From Acidobacteria bacterium UBA6911 (lineage in GTDB: Bacteria; Acidobacteriota; UBA6911), in NCBI GenBank assembly GCA_002451015.1, contig DKBB01000060.1, positions 1-18,693 on the forward strand: DNA of 18,693 nt. The letters are read 5' to 3'. Positions 1 to 6,683 of this stretch are shown piece by piece. Positions within the stretch are counted from its first letter, which is position 1. Every line of letters begins with the position of its first letter. The notes below the pieces were generated by a model, which worked only from the letters and a program-made list of their open reading frames with translations, did not search any database and was not told the origin of the DNA. A program made the translations under genes and the position numbers.

Positions 1-78
1 GAATACAGCATGATGAAAAACGTGTGGATCGATCTGGTCGGAACCCCTGCAACCCCCTGGGAGGGGAAGTTCGACTAA
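1..78 (+). CDS. C-terminal end of an unidentified protein (partial)
   Basis: An open frame enters from the left edge and ends in TAA at 76-78, giving 25 residues that finish PWEGKFD. It is in the same direction as the next gene, with 44 nt between its stop and the preferred start at 123, so it is probably the upstream member of the same operon. The fragment is too short to assign to a family. It is called coding because of its position and direction and because the heptad spacer typical of this cluster begins right after its stop. Confidence 0.55.
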   Translation, partial: EYSMMKNVWIDLVGTPATPWEGKFD

Positions 79-81
79 AAG

Positions 82-109
82 GTTCCCCGTTGAAGTTAGA
101 ACGGGAAAC
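82..109. repeat. Heptad inverted repeat, copy 1
   Basis: GTTCCCCGTT at 82-91 pairs with AACGGGAAAC at 100-109 (9 of 10 positions) around an 8-nt loop. It lies between the stop at 78 and the start at 123. The same element type recurs in at least five other spacers of the cluster. Confidence 0.7.
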
Positions 110-122
110 GTAAGGTATGGAT

Positions 123-1829
123 ATGACGAAATCCAAAGTACAGGGAAAAGCACTCGATCTTCGCGAAGCAATTGAACGTTTCGTGAAGCCCGGCATGAAA
201 CTGCACCTTGCAGGAGGAATCGGAGGTCCGAGCGCCGCTGTGTGCGAGATCATCCGGCAGTTCCGGGGGAAAGATCCTGAATTCACCCTGATTCAGAGCA
301 CCGTCACGGGACACAGCCTCAACCTGGCGCATGCCAGGCTCTTAAAAAAGCTTATCTGTTCGGTTTGCGCGAACATTTCCGCATCCGGACGTCCGAGCAG
401 GATCATCCAGGATGCGGTCGAAAACAGGCAATTCGAGATGGAAAACTGGACCTTGAACTCCCTCCAGCAACGTCTTATGGCCGGCGCATTCGGAGTACCT
501 TTCATGCCCACCCGTTCCGTCGCCGGCAGCAGTATCGCCGACAACAATGAAGAAACATTCAAATATATTAAGGATCCTTTCGGGTCGGAAGTGAAAGTCG
601 GCCTGGCAGGCGCTCTTCATCCTGATATCTCCATCATCCATGGATGCGTCGCGGACATCGAAGGCAACATAATTCCGGCCGCTCCCTATGGAGAAGATCT
701 GTGGGGAGCCCTGGCCAGCAAGGGCGGAGTCATCGTCACGGTTGAAAAGATCGTTCCCACCGAATTCATACAGAAATACGCCGCCCTGGTTAAAATCCCC
801 GCCTATGCTGTCCATGCAGTAGTGACGGCGCCCTTGGGACTGCATCCTTTCTCGTTGGCCAATCCGGGCATCCACGATGTCGATCCTTATGAAAAAGACG
901 TCGATTTTCTCGACATTCTTTACGAAGCTTCCTCAAGCGAACATGCCTTGGATGCATGGATCTCCGAATGGGTCCTTCAGTGCGACAGTCATCAACAATA
1001 CCTGGAAAAGCTTGGAGAAAAACGGATCTCGGATCTCAAAGAAAAGTCCGGAAGAATTAAACCCGCACCCGCCCGGGTTCCTCCGACCTCGCATGACAAT
1101 GCCGATGCATTTGAGCCGAAAGAAATGATGCTTATCGCGCTTGCCCGGGAAATATTGAAAAGCGTGGAGACGCATGGGCACAAAACCGTGCTGGCAGGAG
1201 CAGGCCTTGCTGCAACAGCAGCCTTTCTCGCCTATTTCCGGCTCCAGGGAGCCGGATTTGAACTGGCAACGGGAAACGGGCAGATCGGTTACACACCCGT
1301 AGCGGGCGAACCCATACTTGCTAGCGAAGCCAACGTCCGAACATCGAAGATGCTGACGGACACCATCCTGATGCAGGGCGTTGTAGTAGGGGGCGAGAAC
1401 AACAAGTGCCTTAGCATTCTCGGGGCGGGCCAGATGGACAGATTCGGCAACATCAATTCTACGACGACCTCCAGCGGCAAATTTCTCGTAGGCTCCGGCG
1501 GCGTCAACGATGCTCTCAACGCCCGGGAAGCGATTCTTTGTCTCAAGCAGACCAAGGACCGATTCGTGGATAAACTGGAATATATTACAGGCCGCGGCAA
1601 TGCCGTAAGGACCGTCGTTTCGTCCATGGGCATTTTTAAAAAGCCGAATCCGCAGGACGAACTGCATCTTGTTGCCTGTTTTCCCGATCCCGCCATGAGG
1701 AACCTGGAAGAAAAGATCAATGAGATCAGGATCCATTGCGGATGGGATTTGAAAACGGCACCGGTTGTTGAAGAGATTTCCAGGCCTAATCCGGAGGAAC
1801 TGCAGCTTCTTCGCTGGCTGGGCACTTAA
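123..1829 (+). CDS. Fused alpha-beta family I CoA-transferase fold protein, probably a CoA-thioester hydrolase (IpdAB-like)
   Basis: This 568-residue protein carries both halves of a glutaconate CoA-transferase-type enzyme in one chain: an A-like half (about 10-300) and a B-like half (about 335-560), joined by a Pro-rich linker near 315-325. Glycine-rich fold motifs are visible, such as LAGGIGGPS near the N-terminus and GAGQMDRFGNINST in the B half. Where family I CoA-transferases have the catalytic Glu (SENG or VESG), this protein reads ATGNG, with Gly near residue 384. From family knowledge, the mycobacterial ring-cleaving hydrolase IpdAB has this fold and also lacks that Glu. An acidic pair in the A half (FEMENW, near 104-109) could supply an alternative catalytic residue; this is inference. 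ATG 123 is preferred over ATG 117 because AAGG at 112-115 is 7 nt upstream. Substrate unknown. Confidence 0.85.
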   Translation: MTKSKVQGKALDLREAIERFVKPGMKLHLAGGIGGPSAAVCEIIRQFRGKDPEFTLIQSTVTGHSLNLAHARLLKKLICSVCANISASGRPSRIIQDAVENRQFEMENWTLNSLQQRLMAGAFGVPFMPTRSVAGSSIADNNEETFKYIKDPFGSEVKVGLAGALHPDISIIHGCVADIEGNIIPAAPYGEDLWGALASKGGVIVTVEKIVPTEFIQKYAALVKIPAYAVHAVVTAPLGLHPFSLANPGIHDVDPYEKDVDFLDILYEASSSEHALDAWISEWVLQCDSHQQYLEKLGEKRISDLKEKSGRIKPAPARVPPTSHDNADAFEPKEMMLIALAREILKSVETHGHKTVLAGAGLAATAAFLAYFRLQGAGFELATGNGQIGYTPVAGEPILASEANVRTSKMLTDTILMQGVVVGGENNKCLSILGAGQMDRFGNINSTTTSSGKFLVGSGGVNDALNAREAILCLKQTKDRFVDKLEYITGRGNAVRTVVSSMGIFKKPNPQDELHLVACFPDPAMRNLEEKINEIRIHCGWDLKTAPVVEEISRPNPEELQLLRWLGT

Positions 1830-1941
1830 TTGACGATTCCGGATTATCGTTTTACCATTGAAACTCTGCATTGCGATAAGCAACAAGATCCTGCAGATCT
1901 ATCGCGAAGGTTTTCAATCGTAACATGCAAATGAGGTGTAT

Positions 1942-3168
1942 ATGAGTGGTGGACCTTTACAGGGCATACGGGTTATTGAATGTGCCGGATATCTGAGCGC
2001 CCCAACGGCGTGCTATATGCTGGGCGACCTGGGTGCGGAAATAATTAAAATTGAGGATCGTGTGAAGGGAGATCCCTCCCGGGGCACATCCGCCGTTTTC
2101 GGTTCCTCCATGACGCTGGCCAATGGAGAAAACATACTTTTCGAAACGGCAAATCGGAATAAAAAGAGTCTGACACTGGATCTGAAAAAGGAAAAAGGCC
2201 GGCAATTGCTTTACGAACTGGTTTCAAAAGCAGATGTTTTCTGTACGAACTTTACGCAGAAGGCTATCAAAAAAATTGAAATCGACTTCGAAACACTGAA
2301 GAAATACAATCCCAAATTGATCTACGGGCTTGCCACAGGCTACGGGCTCAGGGGACCCGAAAGCAGTCGTCGCGCCTTCGACAGCGTCGCCCAGGCCCGT
2401 TCCGGTATTATGTACGCGCTCGGCGGAGAGCCGGACACGCCGCCCGCCCAGATCGGCGGCCCCGTATTCGACCAGATGACGGGAACGCTCCTGGTTTATG
2501 CGATCCTTGCCGCCCTGGTTGCGCGTGACAGGCAGGGTAAGGGACAGCAGGTTGAAGTCTCTCTTCTCGGCTCAGGAATCCATCTTCAGGCTTACAACCT
2601 GAATACGGCCCTTCTCCGTGGACGCCAGATTCCAAGACCTTCCAGGCGATCCCTGAAAAATCCGATGGCCAACCATTTCGAGTGCGCCGACGGCGAGTGG
2701 CTGCTGCTGTCGGAACCGCAGGCTGACCGGTTCTGGCCCGCTTTCTGCGATGCTCTGGACATCCGGCACCTCGAAAAAGACAAAAAATATGCCGATGCAG
2801 CCGCCAGGAGGGAAAACTTCCTGGAACTGCTGGACATCATTGAAGGTGTCTTCATAACGAAAACCAGGGAAGAGTGGATGAAGATCCTGGACGAGAAGGG
2901 CGAAGGTATCGCTTATTCGCCCGTTCTGAAACCGACGGATCTGGCCGATGATGCCCAGGCGCTGGAAAACGGCTACATTGCGGAAATCGAGCACCCTTCC
3001 CTGGGCACGGTCAAGATGGTGGGCAACCCGGTCAACTTCAGTGATACGCCCGTAAAGGTGAACGGATACTCTCCCTGCTTCGGCCAGCATACCGAGGAAG
3101 TCCTGCTGGATATCTGCGGCTACGACTGGGATAAAATACAACAATTGAAAGATGAGGAAGTAATTTAA
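1942..3168 (+). CDS. Family III (CaiB/BaiF) CoA-transferase, copy 1
   Basis: This 408-residue protein has the family's usual length. It should move CoA between a donor thioester and a carboxylic acid. The N-terminal Rossmann part reads GDLGAEIIKIE, followed by GDPSRG. The catalytic Asp expected from formyl-CoA transferase is present (VFDQMTG, Asp about 177), 25 residues before the conserved GKGQQVEVS segment, so it should be an active CoA-transferase or a related racemase. ATG 1942 is chosen because GAGG at 1933-1936 sits 5 nt upstream; an in-frame GTG at 1936 overlaps that ribosome site. It directly precedes the B12 mutase genes, so a plausible role is to release or activate the mutase substrate or product. 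The actual acid cannot be read from sequence. Confidence 0.93.
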   Translation: MSGGPLQGIRVIECAGYLSAPTACYMLGDLGAEIIKIEDRVKGDPSRGTSAVFGSSMTLANGENILFETANRNKKSLTLDLKKEKGRQLLYELVSKADVFCTNFTQKAIKKIEIDFETLKKYNPKLIYGLATGYGLRGPESSRRAFDSVAQARSGIMYALGGEPDTPPAQIGGPVFDQMTGTLLVYAILAALVARDRQGKGQQVEVSLLGSGIHLQAYNLNTALLRGRQIPRPSRRSLKNPMANHFECADGEWLLLSEPQADRFWPAFCDALDIRHLEKDKKYADAAARRENFLELLDIIEGVFITKTREEWMKILDEKGEGIAYSPVLKPTDLADDAQALENGYIAEIEHPSLGTVKMVGNPVNFSDTPVKVNGYSPCFGQHTEEVLLDICGYDWDKIQQLKDEEVI

Positions 3169-3171
3169 AGA

Positions 3172-3249
3172 CGTTCACTGTTCAGGATTCAGAGTTCAAG
3201 GTTCCGTGTTCAGCGTTAAAAGTCAACCTTGAAGGGTGAACGATGAACG
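3172..3249. repeat. Heptad inverted repeat, copy 2
   Basis: The left arm is made of GTTCA-type units. TTCAAGGTT at 3195-3203 pairs perfectly with AACCTTGAA at 3225-3233. An outer arm at 3172-3184 pairs with 3237-3249 at 11 of 13 positions. The right arm ends in GATGAACGG units just before the mutase large-subunit start and creates a misleading in-frame ATG at 3243. Confidence 0.65.
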
Positions 3250-3275
3250 GTAAACGGTGCACGGGAGTAACATTG

Positions 3276-4742
3276 ATGGAAACAACGTTGAGAAATAAAA
3301 AGCTGGATGAAAAAGAATTTCTGAAAATGCGGGGTCCTGTTCTTGATCTATGGCCGACGGGCCGTGAGGTGGATCTCGACGAGGCTGTTGAATATCAGAA
3401 GAAGCTGCCCGACTCGAAGAACTGGCACAAGATCGCCCGAAAACTGAATGCGGAAAGCCGCACCGCCATCTTTCCCAGGGCAGGGACCGGGCTGCTCGAA
3501 GCCCAGATCAGTCTTTCGCGCAAGCTTGAGGAATCGGGAGTTCCTTTCATCCCGGTAACCTCGGACAGTTACACCCGCCAACTCGAGTTCGAAAAGGTGG
3601 ACGGCATCCTGGATGAGATGCGCAAGACAGGACGGAATCTGCTGAACGGGTTTCCTTTAATCAACTATGGAGTGAAACAGACGCGGAAACTGATTGAAAG
3701 TGTTTCTGTAGGCGCCTTCAATCCCAGGCTGTCCCTGAAGTCCTACAAGCTGGCGACCGAAATCTCGTTTGCCGCAGGCATGACGGCGGTCGCCGCATGC
3801 CCCTTTATTTCCTGGGCAGCATACGAGAAAGACGCGACGCTTGAAGAATCCATGGCCACCAACCAGTACGTGCACCGACTGATCGGCTACTATGCGGACC
3901 GGGGAATCGTTATTTCCACGGACAACCACGGGTGGATCCTGACGGGCATGCAACCGATGACGGTGAATCTGGCCACCACCATTGCGGACGCCATCATGGT
4001 GGCCGAACAGGGGGGCAAGAGCATTACCTCCGTCGTCCATTTGATGGGCAACATGGCGCAGGACCTGGCATGGATCCGGGTTACTCCACGGTTGATGCGG
4101 GAATATCTCGATAAGCTCGGATACAAGGACGTAGAAATCGCGGGGGTTTTCGCGCAGCACACGCCCCTGTTCCCCATGCCCCAGAGTATGGGCGGTGCCT
4201 TCGCATTCCCGAATTACACGGCCACCGTCGCTGCACTCGGGAAAACCGAAGCGGTTTCCGTACGAACCATCGATGAAGCCCTGGGCGTTCCTACGGAAGA
4301 ATCGCACGCGCTCAGTTACGAATCCACCAACTGGCTCCTCAACGTGATCCGAGGCCAGGAATTCGAACTGCAAAGCAAGAATATAGACGACGAAGCCGCC
4401 ATTGCCGAGGCTGAAATACGCGCCTTCATGAGCAAGATCCTCGAGGTCGGGGACGGCGACGTGATTCTCGGATGCCTGAAGTGCGTGGAAGAAGGATTTC
4501 TCGATTCGAGCTTCAGTCCCAACAAGCAGGTTCGCGACCAGGTAATCGGAATCAAGGACAGCCGGGGCGCGATCCGGTGGAAAGAATTCGGCAACCTTCC
4601 TTTGCCTGACGAGGTCAAGAAATTCCATCGCGAAAAAGTGGCGGAGAGAGAAAAAAAGGAAGGCCGGGAGATGGATTACGACGCCATCGTCCAGGATTTC
4701 TGGGCGTTTAGCAAAGGCCAGCTTACAGGCAAGCCGGAATAA
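3276..4742 (+). CDS. B12-dependent mutase large subunit, glutamate mutase epsilon (GlmE/MutE) family with altered substrate pocket
   Basis: The 488-residue product is close to clostridial GlmE (about 483) and collinear with it: an N-terminal WPTGREVDL segment, FPRAG (about 66-70), SYTRQ (about 99-102), LLNGFP, AEQGGKSIT and a C-terminal GKGQLTGKPE-like end. GlmE is a TIM barrel that uses adenosylcobalamin from its small subunit to interconvert glutamate and 3-methylaspartate. Against GlmE recalled from memory, the arginine claw is kept: Arg68, Arg101 and Arg151 for Arg66, Arg100 and Arg149. Glu171 is Ala173, Tyr177 is Ser179, His150 is Leu152 and His291 is Ala293, while Tyr181 is kept as Tyr183. 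Lys326 becomes Arg330 and Glu330 is kept as Glu334. A dicarboxylate without an amino group is the inferred substrate. ATG 3276 has GGGAG at 3263-3267; an upstream ATG at 3243 lies in repeat DNA. No MutL chaperone gene or methylaspartase gene is adjacent. Confidence 0.9.
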   Translation: METTLRNKKLDEKEFLKMRGPVLDLWPTGREVDLDEAVEYQKKLPDSKNWHKIARKLNAESRTAIFPRAGTGLLEAQISLSRKLEESGVPFIPVTSDSYTRQLEFEKVDGILDEMRKTGRNLLNGFPLINYGVKQTRKLIESVSVGAFNPRLSLKSYKLATEISFAAGMTAVAACPFISWAAYEKDATLEESMATNQYVHRLIGYYADRGIVISTDNHGWILTGMQPMTVNLATTIADAIMVAEQGGKSITSVVHLMGNMAQDLAWIRVTPRLMREYLDKLGYKDVEIAGVFAQHTPLFPMPQSMGGAFAFPNYTATVAALGKTEAVSVRTIDEALGVPTEESHALSYESTNWLLNVIRGQEFELQSKNIDDEAAIAEAEIRAFMSKILEVGDGDVILGCLKCVEEGFLDSSFSPNKQVRDQVIGIKDSRGAIRWKEFGNLPLPDEVKKFHREKVAEREKKEGREMDYDAIVQDFWAFSKGQLTGKPE

Positions 4743-4750
4743 AAGAAAAA

Positions 4751-4816
4751 GTTTCCCCTTTTCAGGTTTCCCGTTATCACAACTCGTTATTGAACGGGAA
4801 ACGGGAAACGGGAAAC
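4751..4816. repeat. Heptad inverted repeat, copy 3, with tandem GGGAAAC
   Basis: GTTTCCCGTT at 4766-4775 pairs perfectly with AACGGGAAAC at 4793-4802. Three back-to-back GGGAAAC heptads occupy 4796-4816, and another GTTTCCC lies at 4751-4757. The element fills almost the whole gap between the two mutase subunit genes. Confidence 0.8.
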
Positions 4817-4841
4817 GATGAATAGAAGGAGAACCATCAAA

Positions 4842-5264
4842 GTGACCAACCCAACAGTAATCACGGGTACTGTAGGCAAAGACGCGCATGTTATAGGAAC
4901 AAAAATCTTATCCCGCGCTCTTCGCGAAGCCGGTTTCAATATCGTGGAACTTGGGATTCTGACCCCTCCAGAGGAATTCATTCAGGCCGCACTTGACAAC
5001 AAGGCCGATGCCATCCTTATGAGTTCCCTGTACGGGATGGGCGAGAACGATGTCCAGGGATTCAAGGAAAAGTGCCTGGAAGCGGGGCTGAACGATTTGC
5101 TCCTCTATATCGGCGGGAATCTCAGCGTGGGCAAACACGACTTCTCCGAAACCGAAGCGACTTTTAAAAAGCTCGGCTTCGACCGTGTCTACCCGCCTGC
5201 GTCCGACGTGAAATCAGCCATTGCGGATCTCTGGACCGATCTGAAAGCCAAAGGGAAAGCTTAA
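4842..5264 (+). CDS. B12-dependent mutase small (cobalamin-binding) subunit, GlmS/MutS family
   Basis: This 140-residue protein matches the usual length of glutamate mutase sigma subunits (about 137). It shows the base-off, His-on B12 signature DxHxxG as DAHVIG (Asp14, His16, Gly19), then SSLYGMGE at 61-68 and IGGNLSVGK at 90-98, ending with a LGFDRVYPP segment. His16 should replace dimethylbenzimidazole as the lower cobalt ligand, and this subunit should pair with the preceding large subunit. All B12-binding motifs look intact, so the unusual part of this enzyme is the substrate pocket, not the cofactor site. GTG 4842 is preferred because AGGAG at 4827-4831 lies upstream and the resulting N-terminus matches the family; ATG 4818 also gives an open frame but adjoins the repeat. 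Only 3 nt separate it from the next gene. Confidence 0.92.
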   Translation: MTNPTVITGTVGKDAHVIGTKILSRALREAGFNIVELGILTPPEEFIQAALDNKADAILMSSLYGMGENDVQGFKEKCLEAGLNDLLLYIGGNLSVGKHDFSETEATFKKLGFDRVYPPASDVKSAIADLWTDLKAKGKA

Positions 5265-5267
5265 AAT

Positions 5268-6515
5268 ATGACGTGCGCAAGAATGCTGGAAGGCTATCGA
5301 GCCTTGGACTTGACGGATGAGAAAGGATTTCTGTGCGGCAAGATCCTGGCCGAATTGGGTGTAGATGTCATCAAGGTAGAGAAACCGGGAGGGGATCCCT
5401 CACGAAAAGTCGGTCCCTTCTGGCATGACGAGGAGGAACCGGAAAAAAGCCTCTACTGGTTTGCCTACAACAGCAGTAAACGCGGGATTACACTCGACCT
5501 GGAAGCAGAAGGAGGGAAAAACCTGTTCCGCCAGTTGGTCCAAAAGGTTGATTTTGTCATCGAATCCTTTGCGCCGGGAGAGCTGGAAAAATTCGGCTTC
5601 GGATATTCGGAATTGTGCCGGATCAAAAAGGACATCATCCTTACGTCGATTACTCCCTTCGGCCTGACAGGCCCTTACGGTCAATACAAGGCCACCGACC
5701 TGACTCTCATGGGAATGGCCGGTGTACTTTTCATGACCGGTGATTCCGATAAACGCCCGGTGAATATCAACCTGCCGCAGGCCTGCATGCATGCCGGGGC
5801 GGATGCGGCCGTTGGCTCCATGCTTGCACACCACCATAGAAGAATGACCGGCGAGGGACAGCATGTGGACGTTTCCATGCAACAAAGCGTTGCATGGTTC
5901 CTGTCTACAACCATCCCTTATTGGGAACTTGACAAGATCGTTCTCGGACGTGTGGGTACATTTCGCAATATAAACAGCGAAGGGGTTGTGCAAAGACAGG
6001 TTTGGCCGTGTAAGGACGGCTTTATTTTCTTCTTGATGATGGGTAGGCAGCAGGGAGCCAAGACTTGCCGTCAATTGGTGAAATGGATGGACGAAGCGGG
6101 TATGGCCAATGAATTCCTTCTGAATTTCGAATGGGAATTCTTCGATATGGCAACTTCCTCTCAAGATCTCATAGATAAAATTTCACAACCTATTGCAGCG
6201 TTTTTCAGAACACGAACGAAACAGGAGGCACTGGAAGCTGCCGTATCCAGAAGCATCTCCTTGTGCCCGCTGATGGAAAATCAGGATCTCCTCGACGATC
6301 CAAACCTTGAAGCAAGAAAATTTTGGACGCCGATTTGGCATCCCGAACTAAAAACGACAATTCCATATCCTAAACAGTTTTTACAGTCTTCGGAAAACGA
6401 AACGGAAACCCGGTCCAGGGCGCCTCTCATCGGCGAGCATAATGCAGAAATCTACGGGGAACTTGGTTTGTCCCGGGATCGAATCGAAGAATTGAAGAAA
6501 GCGGGAGTGATCTAA
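5268..6515 (+). CDS. Family III (CaiB/BaiF) CoA-transferase-like protein, copy 2, without the canonical Asp
   Basis: This 415-residue protein has clear CaiB/BaiF features: LAELGVDVIKVEKPGGDPSR near the N-terminus, the KRGITLDL segment, TPFGLTGPY, and TGEGQHVDVSMQ. Counting back from the GEGQ segment, the position that holds the nucleophilic Asp in formyl-CoA transferase is Cys173 (QACMHAGAD); His175 and Asp179 are nearby. I recall that a subgroup of this family has this HAGA-type motif, with functions mostly unproven, so the activity may be transfer by a different residue, hydrolysis or isomerisation. It starts 3 nt after the mutase small subunit and is probably translationally coupled to it (AAGGGA at 5251-5256 lies inside the upstream gene). 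This ties it closely to mutase function. Confidence 0.9.
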   Translation: MTCARMLEGYRALDLTDEKGFLCGKILAELGVDVIKVEKPGGDPSRKVGPFWHDEEEPEKSLYWFAYNSSKRGITLDLEAEGGKNLFRQLVQKVDFVIESFAPGELEKFGFGYSELCRIKKDIILTSITPFGLTGPYGQYKATDLTLMGMAGVLFMTGDSDKRPVNINLPQACMHAGADAAVGSMLAHHHRRMTGEGQHVDVSMQQSVAWFLSTTIPYWELDKIVLGRVGTFRNINSEGVVQRQVWPCKDGFIFFLMMGRQQGAKTCRQLVKWMDEAGMANEFLLNFEWEFFDMATSSQDLIDKISQPIAAFFRTRTKQEALEAAVSRSISLCPLMENQDLLDDPNLEARKFWTPIWHPELKTTIPYPKQFLQSSENETETRSRAPLIGEHNAEIYGELGLSRDRIEELKKAGVI

Positions 6516-6552
6516 AAGATAATTCCCTAATAAAGCGCGCCATAAGGGCGCC

Positions 6553-6650
6553 CCTTGGATTGCGGCATCAGGCTGCCGCCTTCGTTTCATTGATGCAAAA
6601 TCAAGGCGGAAGCAAACACGCAAGCGAAACTAGCACACGCGCATCCAAGG
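6553..6650. repeat. Compound hairpin repeat, copy 1 (REP/MITE-like)
   Basis: The outer arms CCTTGGAT (6553-6560) and ATCCAAGG (6643-6650) pair perfectly. Inside, CCGCCTT (6576-6582) pairs with AAGGCGG (6603-6609), and GCGGCATCAGGCTGCCGC forms a local hairpin. A second copy with the same layout and similar sequence lies at 16872-16948. It fills most of the 168-nt gap before the reductase gene. Confidence 0.6.
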
Positions 6651-6683
6651 ATTTTTCTTATATATACGGTGGAAGGTATAAGA

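Noticed and set aside
933..1886. Long - strand open frame (317 residues) opposite the family I CoA-transferase-like gene
   Set aside because: The + strand frame carries recognisable fold motifs across both halves; the - strand product is rich in odd Cys/Arg/Gly runs and matches nothing I know.
4793..4816. Tandem GGGAAAC units as a CRISPR or iteron array
   Set aside because: Units are 7 bp with no spacers and no cas or rep genes nearby; they fit the spacer repeat family seen through the operon.
3657..4889. Long - strand open frame (410 residues) opposite the mutase large subunit
   Set aside because: It mirrors a gene with clear GlmE-family motifs, has no family features of its own, and crosses the heptad spacer.
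3276..5264. Plain annotation as glutamate (methylaspartate) mutase
   Set aside because: The ammonium-contacting Glu and other pocket residues are replaced, and no methylaspartase, MutL or glutamate-fermentation gene is adjacent.
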